A stretch of DNA of 64,000 bases from JALYOK01 sp963840785 (GCA_963840785.1 CAWJAF010000003.1:434001-498000), one strand, 5' to 3'; shown: positions 29,321-39,530, counted from the stretch's first letter. A program made the numbers and translations. Notes: generated by a model from the sequence alone, not told the origin.

Positions 29321-30500
29321 ATGACACGCCGCATCGCTCATCTGGACATGGACGCCTTCTACGCTTCCGTAGAATTGCTGCGCTATCCGCAGTTACGCGG
29401 CTTGCCTGTCGTCGTTGGCGGTCGACGCCGGCGTGAGGCGGATCAGTCAATGGATTCGTCAACCCCGATTGATGCGTTCGTTCGTCTTCGCGATTATGTC
29501 GGCCGTGGCGTGGCGACGACGTCGACCTACGAAGCCCGAGCCTTGGGCGTTCATTCTGCGCTTGGGATTAATGAAAGCTGCGGTCTTGGCGCCGGACGCC
29601 ATTTTGTTGCCCGCCGATTTCGACGAATACATTCGTTATTCCCGGCTATTCAAAGCCGCCGTTGGCGAGATTGCCCCGCATATCGAAGATCGTGGAATCG
29701 ATGAAATCTATATCGATTTAACCGAAGTGCCCGGCGAAACGATTCCGCTGGCGCAATCGATTAAGGACAACGTCAAACGCGCAACCGGCTTGTCCTGCTC
29801 CATCGGTATCACACCAAATAAGCTGCTCTCCAAGATCGCTTCGGATTTGGAGAAACCCAACGGCCTGACGGTGCTCGGTGAAACCGATATTTCAACTCGA
29901 ATATGGCCATTACCTTGCCGCAAGATTAACGGCATCGGCCCGCGATCCAGCGCCAAGCTGGAAGGCTTGGGGATTCGGACCATTGGTGAATTGGCGCAAG
30001 CGTCTGTTGAAATGCTGGTCGAACAATTCGGCAATCATTACGGCCATTGGCTTATCGAAGTCGCCCACGGTCGTGATGATCGGCCGGTCGTTACCGAGCG
30101 CGAGCCGAAATCCATTAGCCGGGAAACGACCTTTGAGCGGGATTTAGATCCGAAGCGCGATCGCGAAACGTTGTCGCGAATCTTGCTGGATTTGTGCGTA
30201 AAACTGAGCGGTGATTTGAAGCGTAAAGGTTACAAGGGCAAAACCATCGGCGTAAAACTCCGGTACGCGAATTTCAAAATCGTGACACGGGATACGACGT
30301 TGAGATTCGCTGTCGACGATGCCGAATCGATTCGCGACGCGGTACGCAGTTGTTTGAAGCGCGTATCACTTGATGCGCGGCTTCGATTGCTTGGTGTGCG
30401 CATTGCCGCGCTGGTATCGACTGAACAAGCGAACAATACCAATTCGGAATCGAGCGCGGAAACGTTTCCGCGCGGCCAAAGTTTGTCGTTATTCGATTAA
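29321..30500 (+). CDS. dinB: DNA polymerase IV (DinB, Y-family; one frameshift)
   Basis: Starts MTRRIAHLDMDAFYASVELL, with the first catalytic Asp. The steric and nucleotide loop is TSTYEARALGVHSALG. The second catalytic Asp/Glu pair is in RGIDEIYIDLTE, followed by the helix-hairpin-helix KINGIGPRSSAKLEGLGI. The C-terminus is QSLSLFD, a beta-clamp-binding motif. The frame shifts at GGG (29564-29566); removing one G restores it, giving about 392 residues, near the normal length. It performs error-prone translesion synthesis and forms a damage-response cassette with the LexA-like and SRAP genes. Confidence 0.88.
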
Positions 30501-30667
30501 AGGTTTTGTTTTTTCGTTTCGCAATTCACTAAAGATAAAAAACAAGAATCAACACCGCCGCCACCTCGTCGAGGTCGCGGCATCAATGTTGAGGCGGACT
30601 GTCGGTGATGCTGACAGACCGCGGTTTGTTTTATTTTGAGTCGTTCTCTTGTTTTTCGTATTACCCC

Positions 30668-30850
30668 CGTTCCCCTAAGTTCGTCGCCTGATCCGCAAGA
30701 CTAGCCGGTGCCGGCAACCTGCAAGGGCGTTTCGCGGCATAAACGGCTGCCACCCCGCTACGCGGGTCCCCGCCATTAATTCCACGGTCCCTTGCAGGTT
30801 GCCTATGCGCACCGGCTACTTTTCTTGCGGGCGACGAACTCAGGGGAACG
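30668..30850. other. Long imperfect inverted repeat (candidate origin or structured RNA)
   Basis: Arms at 30668-30727 and 30789-30850 are about 60 bases each and match nearly throughout (CGTTCCCCT, AGTTCGTCGCC, CGCAAGA, TAGCCGGTGC, GGCAACCTGCAAGGG in both). The 61-base loop has its own hairpin (ACCCCGCTACGCGGGT at 30752). No gene covers 30501-31052. Its location between dinB and ssb suits a replication origin, a single-strand initiation site or a regulatory RNA of the element. Confidence 0.6.
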
Positions 30851-31052
30851 GTGGCAATGGAATCAAACTTTTTTATTCGAACAACAACATCAAGATCAAC
30901 AACAAGGTCAACGGCGGGCTCGGAATCTAGGGGCCCGGTGGTGGGAGGGACGAGCGATTGAATGGCGTTTTGCGTTCAATCCAAGACTGGGAAGAATTGA
31001 ATTCTTTCTCAAGGATTGAAGTCTTGTTTATTATTTCTTAAGGAGATGAAAC

Positions 31053-31444
31053 ATGTCTAGTCTTGCATAAAGTAACGGGTTCGATGATCGGTTATGTGGT
31101 GTCGGTACCGCAAGTCTCATTGGTCGGCGAAAGCCGTACCCCTCGGGCGTTTTATCAGGTGATTCGGAATATTCGTTGGAATGATCCGGATAGCGGGGAA
31201 CGTCAGGAACGCAAAGTGGCGATTCCGCTTCACGTCTTGGGGTAAGCAAGCGGAGCACGATGCGAAATATCTGCGTAAGGGTTCCCATGTGGCGGTGGAA
31301 TTTCGGATCGAGAATTCCCAATACGAGAAAGATGGGGAAACCTTTTACGGCTTTCAGTTCACCGTGGAGGCCATCGAGTATCTGGATTCCAAGGAAGAAA
31401 CCGAGCGGCGGGAACAGCGGCAGCGGGAAGCGGCCAATAGTTAA
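31053..31444 (+). CDS. ssb: Single-stranded DNA-binding protein (element-encoded, frameshifted)
   Basis: Starts at 31053 with AAGGAG seven bases upstream. After a one-base slip near 31062 the protein reads HKVTGSMIGYVVSVPQVSLV, then ERQERKVAIPLHVLG. At GGGG (31239-31242) one G too many creates a stop; removal gives KQAEHDAKYLRKGSHVAVEF and FYGFQFTVEAIEYLDS. This is the OB-fold of small plasmid/ICE SSB proteins, about 130 residues, with an acidic/charged tail lacking the usual DDDIPF tip. It protects transferred single strands. Confidence 0.75.
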
Positions 31445-31505
31445 TTGATCTGGGGCCGGCCTACGCTTCGCGTGGGCTGGTCCGTTTTCTAATGGAGCGA
31501 ATTTA

Positions 31506-31804
31506 ATGGGTGCCCTTTCCAATTCGGTTGGCCGGGCTAACAATAATCTCAGCACTGACGCGAAATTGACTCAAGCCGTCGCCATGTAGCGACAGTCATT
31601 CAGACTCACCGCTGTTGTCAATTTACGATCGAGACGAATTGATCGCGCGTCAAAGCTAATCTAATGCAACTTGAGCAAGATCATCTTTTGGAAATTTCAG
31701 CGCGGGAACGCAAAGCCTATGCCGATTCGTTGGTCGCTCAATTTGAATTGACCGGATCCAATTTGCCGGCAGATGCCAATCCCCGGCAATTGCATTTGTT
31801 CTAA
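31506..31804 (+). CDS. Small acidic protein with C-terminal beta-clamp-like motif (two frameshifts)
   Basis: Two single-base deletions (a T at ~31587 and a T at ~31658) join three pieces into one ~98-residue protein. It begins MGALSNSVGRANNNLSTDAK (GGAG upstream), continues SPLLSIYDRDELIARQSN and ends DANPRQLHLF. The QLHLF terminus fits the beta-clamp binding consensus. A shorter 46-residue ORF starts at 31664 without any correction. I recognise no family. It follows ssb and precedes a terminator. Confidence 0.4.
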
Positions 31805-31815
31805 TCAGCAATTCC

Positions 31816-31855
31816 CCCGGCCTCGTCGCATGACGATTCTGGCCGGGAAATTTTT
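31816..31855 (+). terminator. Rho-independent terminator
   Basis: CCCGGCC and GGCCGGG pair across an 18-base loop, followed by AAATTTTT. It lies 12 bases after the small ORF stop, closing the ssb unit. Confidence 0.65.
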
Positions 31856-31896
31856 ACCCCGCAACTAAATATCTTGTCACAAATCCTGCAATCCCG

Positions 31897-31927
31897 CTAG
31901 GCAAATTCACCCCCTGAATTTGCCTAG
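31897..31927. promoter_or_regulatory. 31-bp palindrome, candidate tra operator A
   Basis: Perfect 12-base arms CTAGGCAAATTC / GAATTTGCCTAG flank ACCCCCT. An almost identical site is at 62391-62420 upstream of the virB operon. This copy is 71 bases upstream of the first mobilisation-region ORF. Confidence 0.65.
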
Positions 31928-31997
31928 CCGGTGTTTTGTTTCGCGCCTAAAGTGAGCCCTCGTAAATTAAACGCTGCTGAATGTTGGAGGGAACGAA

Positions 31998-32153
31998 ATG
32001 ACGACATCACATCCATTGAGCGTTGCTCGGGCGGCGCCCGAACCCGCAATAAAGGGTTGCGCCGGCAAGAACCCGCCGGCTGAAAATGCATCACACCCCT
32101 TGCAATCGTCGATTGCCCGCAATGCCACGCCTGGCCTTGCGAAAGCTGTATAA
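31998..32153 (+). CDS. Small hypothetical protein
   Basis: 51 residues beginning MTTSHPLSVARAAPEPAIKG, with a strong GGAGGGAACGAA ribosome site. It is rich in Ala and Pro with no recognisable domain. It is the first ORF after palindrome A, upstream of the relaxosome accessory gene. Alternatively the stretch may belong to the origin of transfer, and the ORF could be incidental. Confidence 0.4.
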   Translation: MTTSHPLSVARAAPEPAIKGCAGKNPPAENASHPLQSSIARNATPGLAKAV

Positions 32154-32222
32154 CACTAAGAACTTGCGAGTGTAACAGACCCTGTTCAACAGTAAGTTGT
32201 TTAATTAAAAAGGAGTGAAACC

Positions 32223-32607
32223 ATGCGCACTGAACTGATTGGAGTTCGTCTTCCGCTGCATGAAGCGCGCCGTGATCCGCCGACGAGCCGCTGAAATCGG
32301 TTTAACCAAATCCCCGTTCGCCGCGAATCTCGTTTTGCGCGGAATGCAAAAGCGACCACGCCGATGACTACCGACCTATCTGGACCAACTCGACGACAAA
32401 TTACAACGATTAGAAAAGACGCTTAACGAAGTCGTAACGGTTCCAAGCAAGCCGCCAACGATGTCGTCCAATTGCAATACAGGCCTTCATGATCGAACCC
32501 GTTACTGATCCTTCGTTACCTGGTTAAGAGACGATCTCAAACTCGGTGGCGAGATCGGCCGTAAGTTACAGAAGGCGGTCGGCGAAGTTCGGGTGGCCGG
32601 ATTATGA
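32223..32607 (+). CDS. Ribbon-helix-helix-like relaxosome accessory protein (frameshifted)
   Basis: Starts at 32223 with AGGAG seven bases upstream: MRTELIGVRLP, then, in a second frame, RRRAAEIGLTKSPFAANLVL, resembling RHH DNA-binding proteins. A third frame gives YLDQLDDKLQRLEKTLNEVV (coiled coil), and the last gives WLRDDLKLGGEIGRKLQKAV...VAGL. Its stop overlaps the traD start as ATGA, supporting one gene of about 128 residues with several indels. By position (before coupling protein and MOBF relaxase) it corresponds to TrwA/TraY-type proteins that bind the transfer origin. Confidence 0.5.
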
Positions 32608-34181
32608 CGCGCCGCGCGTGGCAGCATGTCGGGGTCGCGGCGATCGTTGCACCGGTCGCAGTTATTTGCATTTGGTGCATCTGGGTCGTTCGTGCTTTTG
32701 AACTGACCAAGCCCTACGGTCACAATCTATTGAAAGCGGCAGGGCTTGCCTTTACGCGCGCCCAATTTAGGTCAACATCACTTACGGTAGCGTTGCGTTC
32801 GGGTTTGCCCTGGCCGGCGGGCTGGCCGCTCTGGTCTACCAATTCGGCAACCCACGCCAGCAACGGCATAACTTCGTGCGCGGCAGCGAGTTCATCGAAT
32901 CCGGGGAATTAGCGCGTTATACCGCAAGGAACGGGAATCGGGTTTCGGCAAAGGGTTGGGCACGCAAGTCGCGCTGGCCGGCGTGCCGATACCGCGCCCG
33001 ATCGAGCGGCTGCATTTCTTGATCGGTGGCACCACCCAATCGGGCAAGACCGTTACGATTACCGAAATGCTGGCTGGCGCATTGCGTCGCGGCGATCGCG
33101 CCGTGGTCGCCGATCCGAATGGCGGTTACTACGCCCGTTTCGGTCAGCCAGGCGATGTCATCCTCAATCCCTTCGATAGCCGTTCCGTCGGTTGGTCGAT
33201 CTTTAATGAAATCGCCAAGGACTATGACGTCGAACGCTATGCGCGTTCGGTGATTCCGGATGCCCGCAGTGCCCAGGATTTTGAATGGCATGGCTATGCC
33301 CGATTGCTGTTTAGCGAAACGGCGCAACGGCTGGTCGATCTTACGGCAAAACACCACCAAACAATTGATCTATTGGCTGACGGTGGCCAAGATCGAGGAA
33401 TTGGGCGAATTGCTGCAAGAAACGCCGGCGGTCGGTTTATTCGATCAGGGCGCGAATAAAGCGCTGTCGAGTACGCGATTCATCCTGACCAACTACATTA
33501 ATCCGCACAAATATCTCACGCCCGGCGATTTCTCGTTGCGCCGCTGGTTGGAAGAAGGCAAAGGGAGCCTCTACATCACCTGGCGCGAAGATATGGCCGA
33601 AGCGCTACGACCGCTGATTTCGACATGGTTTGACGTGTTGGTTGGTTCGATGCTGAGCTTGCCGCCGAGCGATGCGCGGCTTGTGTGGTTCTTCTTGGAC
33701 GAACTCGCCAGTATGGAGCGGCTCAGTTCCTTGGAAGACGGCTTGACCAAAGGCGCGAAGCATGGCGGACGATTCGTTTGCGGGCTCCAATCGACCGCGC
33801 AGCTTGACGATATTTACACGCGAGATAAGGCCGTTGTGTTGCGAAGCTGTTTCCGAAATTTACTCGTGCTGAATATTCCCGAACACCGATCCGGTGACGG
33901 CAGAGGAATACAGCAAGGGCTTAGGCGAGCGGGAATTCATCCGCACCGAGAAATCGCGGGCTTACAACTGGCAGCGGGGAAATACGGTGACTCATACGAA
34001 ACGTCATGTCCGTGAACGGGCGGTGATGCCGAGCGAGATTCACAAGCTGCCCGATCTAACCGGTTATCTGAAGTTGGCGGGCGATTATCCGATCGCCAAG
34101 GTGAAACTGACGCCGAAGGATTATCCGATTCGGAATAAGGCGATTGTGGAGGGTGACAATGCTATCGATCGCAAACGTTAA
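32604..34181 (+). CDS. traD: Type IV coupling protein (TraD/TrwB; frameshifted)
   Basis: The N-terminus from 32604 has a hydrophobic membrane segment (GVAAIVAPVAVICIWCIWVV). Walker A is HFLIGGTTQSGKTVTITEML and Walker B is LVWFFLDELASMERLSSLED. GRFVCGLQSTAQLDDIY is typical of TrwB-type ATPases. Frames change near 32770-32940, 33340 and 33880; joined, the length is about 525 residues, normal for TrwB. It links the relaxosome to the VirB channel and pumps DNA. It overlaps the RHH gene by 4 bases and the relaxase gene by 23. Confidence 0.85.
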
Positions 34182-36799
34182 ATCCGGCGCGCAGCCGGAA
34201 AGCTATTACAGCGGCGGTGACGACTATTACAACTCGAAGAAAGAGAAAGCCCCAAGCCAATGGCGCGGCGAGCTTGCGAAAGAACTTGGAGCTTGAGGGC
34301 GCGGTAAGGCCTGAAGACGTCAACCCATTACTCAATGGCATCTTGCCGGACGGACAACACATTCATCACGGCGGTGGCAAGCGTCTGCGCGGCATTGATC
34401 TGACGTTGAACGCGCCGAAATCGGTATCGATCCAGGCGTTAGCGATCGGTGATGGTCGGCTGATTGAGGCCCACGAACGCGCCGTGACCGTCGCAATGCG
34501 CCACGCCGAAACAACTGGCCATAACGCGTGACGGCGAAATGACCGGTAAGCTCTTGATTGCCAGTTACCAACACGGCACGAGCCGGGAACTCGATCCGCA
34601 TTTGCATACGCACAACGTGGTGATCAATGTCACCCGCAAGAACGACGGCAGTTGGCGCGCGCTAAACTATCGGGCGTACTTCGAGAACCAAAAACTCATC
34701 ACGGCGATTTACCGCGCTGAACTGGCGCGCGAGGTCCGCGCATTGGGGTATGAAATTCGTCTGACGGGCAAAAATCACGGCTTTGAACTCGCTCACATTA
34801 CGCCGGCGCAAATCCGGGCGTTTTCGAAACGCGCCACACAAATCGAAACCTCGCTCGAAAAGCGCGGGCTCGATCGGGAATCGGCCACGTCAAAGCAACT
34901 GGAGCGCGAAACCCTCGCTACGCGACGACCGAAACGTAATGTCGATCGAACTTCTCTCGGCGAGCAATGGCGGGAAAAAGCCAACGAACTTGGCATCGAA
35001 TCTAAGCTTGTTACCGCGATCCTCAGCCGAAATCCAGCAAAGCCAAGGAAACCACTGCGCTCGGCGCGGTCGACTACGCCATCGAGCACCTGACTGAACG
35101 CCAAGCCGCCGTCACGGAAAACCAAGTCGTTCAAACAGCATTAGGCGCCGGCATGGGCTATGTCAACGCGAATGAAATCTATGCGGATTTGCGCAACAGG
35201 CGAATCAGGCGGGCGAGATATTGCGGCAGAATGGTCAAGTTGACGACACGAGCGAAATGCTGCAGACGCGAGAAACGACATTCTACATATCGCACTAGTC
35301 CGGTCGTGGCCAAACGCCTAGAATTGCCGACTCGCGAATACGTGGTCAAGCAATTGCAGTCCACAACACTTAATCCAAGGCCAACGCCAGGCGGTCGAAC
35401 TCATCGCCACCTCGCCCGATCGCGTCGTCGGCGTTCAAGGCCGCGCCGGTACCGGTAAAACCTTTATGCTGGCGGAAGTCAAACGTATTGCCGAGACAAA
35501 TGGATTCAAACTCATGGGCTTGGGTCCGTCCGGACGCGCGGTTCAAGAATTGACCGACGCCGGCGTCGAGTCTCGCACGATCGCGAGTTTCAATATCGCT
35601 CAAGATAAAGAGATCGACGGCAAATCGGTGATCGTGATCGATGAAGCCGGCATGGTGCCGACTCAGGATATGCGGCAAATCCTTCAGACGCCGAGCAGCA
35701 TAACGCCAAAGTGGTCGTGATCGGCGATGAGAAACAGCTCAAAGCGGTCGAAGCGGGTCGGCCGTTTGCGCAACTTTATGAGCACGGCATTCAGTTTGCG
35801 CTGATGGACGAGATTCAGCGCCAACAGAACGAAACGCTGCGCGAGGCGGTTATTGAAGCAAGCCGCGGTCAGATCGCGCAATCTATTTCCCGCATGGAAC
35901 CACACATCACGGAAATTAAAGCCGACGAAAAACGCTATCGAACAATTGCTGAAGAATTTGCGAATCGATCCTCCGAGGAGCGGCGCAACACGTTGGTGAT
36001 CACCGGTACGAATCAGGCGCGGGATGCGATTAATCGGGAAATTCGAGCCGCGTTGGGCCGTGGGGACGACGGTCAGCCGGTGACGATCGTTCGACGCGTC
36101 GATATGACCAAAGCGCAGGCCAAGCTGATACGGCACTATGAGCCTGGAATGGTGGTCGAAGCCAGCCGCGCCTATTCTGGGATATTGGCCGAGAAAGGCG
36201 AGCGTTTCCATGTCGACACGGTTGGTCGGGAGTTCGTGCGACTGCGGCGAGAAAATGGCAAAGCTCGTTGGATTGGAATCCAACACGCAATCCTGGTTTC
36301 ATTGCTTATGAAGAACGAACGATCAAACTGGAAGCCGGCGATCGGATTCAGTTCACGCAGGGCGATAAGACCATTGGCTATAAGAGCCGGGAATTAGCGG
36401 AAGTGACGGAGATCGACAAAGATTCGTTAAACGTTCGTCGTAACAATGGCACGGAAATATCGTTACGACTTTCGACGACCGCTGACGATTGATTATGGCT
36501 ATGCGGCCACGGCGCATAGTTCCCAAGGCGCGACAGTGGATCGCGTGATGGTGGATATCGATACCAAAAGCCGCTCAACAAACGATGCGGCTTACTACGT
36601 TGAGATCAGTCGCGCACGCCATGAAGCGAAGATTTACACCAACGATCAAACCAAACTTCCGGCCGCTGTATTACGCCGAGATGAAAAAACTGCGGCGCTT
36701 GATGTGGCGTACGCCAAAGATAAAACCATCACGCCTCAACAAAATATTGCTTCGATCGTGAAACCAGCTAGAGCCATCGAGACCGATCGGCAACTTTGA
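34159..36799 (+). CDS. traI: MOBF conjugative relaxase-helicase (TraI/TrwC; multiple frameshifts)
   Basis: The N-terminus MLSIANVKSGAQPESYY has the paired tyrosines used by MOBF relaxases. The metal-binding triad lies in SRELDPHLHTHNVVINVT. The helicase half has Walker A VVGVQGRAGTGKTFMLAE, Walker B SVIVIDEAGMVPTQDM, VVVIGDEKQLKAVEAG and the C-terminal motif YGYAATAHSSQGATVDRV. About seven frame changes occur. Two I checked, GG near 34281 and AAA near 34510, are fixed by removing one base. The restored product of ~880 residues is close to TrwC. It nicks the transfer origin and unwinds the transferred strand. Confidence 0.85.
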
Positions 36800-36912
36800 A
36801 TGGAACGCGTTTCGGAGAATATTTCGACGGCATCTGGTAATCTAATATTTATGAATCCAAGCTGCTATTGTTCACGGCCGATGAAATTGCCCGCGCGGGA
36901 GGCGGATAAAAA

Positions 36913-37545
36913 ATGAAACTGTATGGGCATCCTAATTCTCGCGCGACCCGCGCTCTCTGGGCGCTCGAAGAAGTTCAGGCCGACTACGAGTATGTCCATG
37001 TTGATCTGAAATCCGGCCAAGGGCGCATCGATTCGTATCTCGCAATTAACCCAGCGGGTAAAGTTCCGACGTTAATCGATGGCGAATTAGTGATTACCGA
37101 ATCGGCCGCAATATGCCTTTACCTCGGTGATAAGTTTCCCGAATCTGGTTTGCTACCACCAATCGGATCAACTGAACGTGCGGAATGCTATCGCTGGATA
37201 AGCTTCGCCATCAGTGAATTAGAGCAACCGCTTTGGACGATTGCGAAACATCGCTTTGTGTTGCCGGAAGAAAAGCGCGTTTCGGCGATATTGCAAACGG
37301 CGTTCTGGGAATTCTCGATTGCCGCCGGCATATTGACGAAAGGAATCGCTGATCGTCCGTATGCTGCTGGCGAAAAGTTTACGGCTGCCGATATATTACT
37401 GGGCCATACGTTGGCTTGGGCGCGAAGTACACGTATTGAGCTTGGTCACGACTCACTGAATGTTTACACCGATCGCGCCTTAGATCGCCCGGCGCTAACT
37501 CGCGCAAGAACACGCGCTCAGACAGGTATGGAAACCAAGAGCTAG
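36913..37545 (+). CDS. Glutathione S-transferase family protein
   Basis: 210 residues, intact, GGGAGG ribosome site. The N-terminal thioredoxin fold begins MKLYGHPNSRATRALWALEE with a Ser/Arg-type active region. The cis-Pro and gamma-glutamyl-binding motif is AGKVPTLIDGELVITESAAI, and the C-terminal helical domain contains AAGEKFTAADILLGH. Probably detoxification cargo between the relaxase and the defence island; the substrate is unknown. The 113 bases before it hold no gene. Confidence 0.88.
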   Translation: MKLYGHPNSRATRALWALEEVQADYEYVHVDLKSGQGRIDSYLAINPAGKVPTLIDGELVITESAAICLYLGDKFPESGLLPPIGSTERAECYRWISFAISELEQPLWTIAKHRFVLPEEKRVSAILQTAFWEFSIAAGILTKGIADRPYAAGEKFTAADILLGHTLAWARSTRIELGHDSLNVYTDRALDRPALTRARTRAQTGMETKS

Positions 37546-37592
37546 GCGCAGAAGGTTTTCATCCGCGATCACCGCGCGATGCGCTACCTTTG

Positions 37593-38510
37593 CTACCTTT
37601 CCTCAAAATAATCGCTATCAATTTGCTTCACGGTGTAGGTCGCTTCGGCGCTAACGCCGACGTTGTGGTCGATCATCATTTCTGCCAATCGTATTCCATC
37701 AATGAGCACAATTCGCGTCGAAAGATTTGCAGCGTAAGCTTTCGCTTCCGCCGAAAAATCTGAAGTTGTAATCATCACGCCTTTGTGTGCGCGATGTCCT
37801 TGCAAGGCCCCAGCGAAAGCTTGTACGTGAGGCCGACCGACATTTGCTTCCCAACGCTTTGCTTGGACGTATATCGAATCTAGACCTAATCGATCTTCCT
37901 CAATAACGCCGTCAATGCCACCGTCGCCGGACCGCCCAACGGCTCGCGCAGCACCCTCGCGGCCGCCGCCATAGCCCATCGCGGCCAAAACGTCGATGAC
38001 AATATTTTCAAATCGTTCTGGACTTACCCCTCGCAGCGTTTCGACAAGCTGCGACACCAGGCTGGCGCGGAGGGTTTGATACGACCGCTCCAAAGATTCC
38101 TCCGGTGATTCTTCGTGTAGTAATTCGTCGCGCTTCGGATCGATTGCATTCACGGTCTGGACACCGCTTCCCGCCAGAAATGCCCGAAATTCCGCGAACT
38201 CGCGGAGCAATTCATTGTTGATGGCAGATGGATCACGTGCGAGGACTTCCCGCCCACGTTCTGTAATCTCATACATGCCACGCTGAGGCGTTCTCGCGAG
38301 CCCCGCTTGCTTGAGATAAGTTAATGCCCATCCAGCACGGCTTCGGTACACAGGCGCTTTGCCGCTCGGTAGCATAAGCGCTCGATCTTCTGGCGACAAT
38401 CTTAAAGTGTTCGCAACTGCGTCCATAAGGCGTACTCTCCGTGCCTCCGAGCCGTCGGCCAAGCAGCGCAAAGTGGGGAGCATAAAAGCTTCGTAGGTAG
38501 GCATTGACAT
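37593..38510 (-). CDS. Mrr-type restriction endonuclease
   Basis: About 305 residues. The N-terminal winged helix (YEAFMLPTLRCLADGSEARR, KAPVYRSRAGWALTYLKQAG) is followed by the Mrr_cat domain: RFENIVIDVLAAMGYGG, then GDGGIDGVI with the catalytic Asp and SIYVQAKRW with the Q-x-K. HKGVMITTSDFSAEAKAYA closes the fold. Type IV Mrr enzymes cut modified DNA. I prefer the start at 38510 (MSMPTYEAF) or 38504, since longer starts run into the NERD gene. It is the last gene of the defence operon. Confidence 0.88.
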   Translation of the reverse strand: MSMPTYEAFMLPTLRCLADGSEARRVRLMDAVANTLRLSPEDRALMLPSGKAPVYRSRAGWALTYLKQAGLARTPQRGMYEITERGREVLARDPSAINNELLREFAEFRAFLAGSGVQTVNAIDPKRDELLHEESPEESLERSYQTLRASLVSQLVETLRGVSPERFENIVIDVLAAMGYGGGREGAARAVGRSGDGGIDGVIEEDRLGLDSIYVQAKRWEANVGRPHVQAFAGALQGHRAHKGVMITTSDFSAEAKAYAANLSTRIVLIDGIRLAEMMIDHNVGVSAEATYTVKQIDSDYFEER

Positions 38511-38526
38511 AGTTTTTGACTCCCGG

Positions 38527-39342
38527 CTAATTTGCCACCAATCCGATTTCATGTTTTCGCCGCTGCCGATCCACCTCACCAGCCCGTAAGAAACGCGACA
38601 GATGAAAACTCGCTAGGTTAATGTCCTCTTCGCGCAGCATGGCGTTTTCTTGATTTAAAAACGCCGGTAACGCCTTTGGCTCTAACACCCAAATATCATT
38701 TCGAGCGAACGACGTAGATTCAACGAACCAACCCGGAAATACGATCACCGGTCGAACATGATATTCACGTCCGGTGCTTTCCTTTAGCAAGGCTCGCAGC
38801 CAAGTTGCTTGCGCTTTCGCCTGAATGACCGGATCACGATCTGGCTCTCGATCAAAAACAGTAACTTTTTCGCCGTCAAATTGGACTCGTGCGTCGCCAC
38901 GCGCAGGTTTTGACCAAGTTTTCGTTTCGATCGTAAAAACGCCAGCGGCCCCAATCAACACGTGATCGATGTTGAAATTATCACCGACGATATCGTGAAA
39001 AACTTTATATTTCCTTTCTCGCAGCGACTCCAAAAATTGACCCACGGCGCGTTCACCAACTATGCCTTGCTTCAAGTGTCGCATTCGCTGGCGTACACCC
39101 CATATCCGCCAAGCGAAGAAGATAATACCGATCAATGCTAAAAGCGTGACGACCAATGGACTAGGCTTACTTGAAAAATAATAACGCCACCATTCGACGC
39201 CGGCCATAACAATCAATACCGCAATATAAAGCAACGGCAACACGACTTTGTCTTCGAGTAACAACTCACGTTCCTCCGCGAGCGATTGACCTGGCAAGCG
39301 CAGTGGCGGAGCTTTAATGGGTGATCGATTTGGCTCAGTCAT
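38527..39342 (-). CDS. NERD-domain membrane protein
   Basis: 271 residues. Two hydrophobic segments (LPLLYIAVLIVMAGVEWW and LVVTLLALIGIIFFAW) are followed by a nuclease-related domain with LKQGIVGERAVGQFLESL, NIDHVLIGAAGVFTIETKTW (PD-(D/E)XK-like D...ExK) and RPVIVFPGWF. NERD proteins are predicted nucleases. Its ATG overlaps the stop of a 39-aa ORF as ATGA. Paired with the Mrr gene 16 bases downstream, it suggests a membrane-associated DNA-degrading module. Confidence 0.85.
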   Translation of the reverse strand: MTEPNRSPIKAPPLRLPGQSLAEERELLLEDKVVLPLLYIAVLIVMAGVEWWRYYFSSKPSPLVVTLLALIGIIFFAWRIWGVRQRMRHLKQGIVGERAVGQFLESLRERKYKVFHDIVGDNFNIDHVLIGAAGVFTIETKTWSKPARGDARVQFDGEKVTVFDREPDRDPVIQAKAQATWLRALLKESTGREYHVRPVIVFPGWFVESTSFARNDIWVLEPKALPAFLNQENAMLREEDINLASFHLSRFLRAGEVDRQRRKHEIGLVAN

Positions 39343-39458
39343 TTCGTCTCGTCTAGATCTAGCGCTCGATACAAATCCTCGGCGAGCGCCGATTCCAATT
39401 CGGTGGTGATGTCGGCTGCAATAATCTCCGCTGTAGGTCGCCTATCAAATTCCAACAT
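39339..39458 (-). CDS. 39-aa ORF coupled to the NERD gene
   Basis: Begins MLEFDRRPTAEIIAADITTE and is acidic (ALAEDLYRALDLDETK). Its TGA overlaps the NERD ATG in ATGA. It lies 72 bases after the Res stop and continues in the same frame, so it could also be a detached tail of Res made by read-through. No domain is recognised. Confidence 0.4.
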   Translation of the reverse strand: MLEFDRRPTAEIIAADITTELESALAEDLYRALDLDETK

Positions 39459-39530
39459 GTTCCGGTATACCTTTCCGGTTGAAGATGCGAGCAGCCTGTG
39501 GTGGCGGTTTGCCGTGCAAAGGCTCGCGTC

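Noticed and set aside
34159..36799. Treating traI as a set of separate small genes or a true pseudogene
   Set aside because: All relaxase and helicase motifs are in order with normal total length, and inspected frame changes are single-base homopolymer differences.
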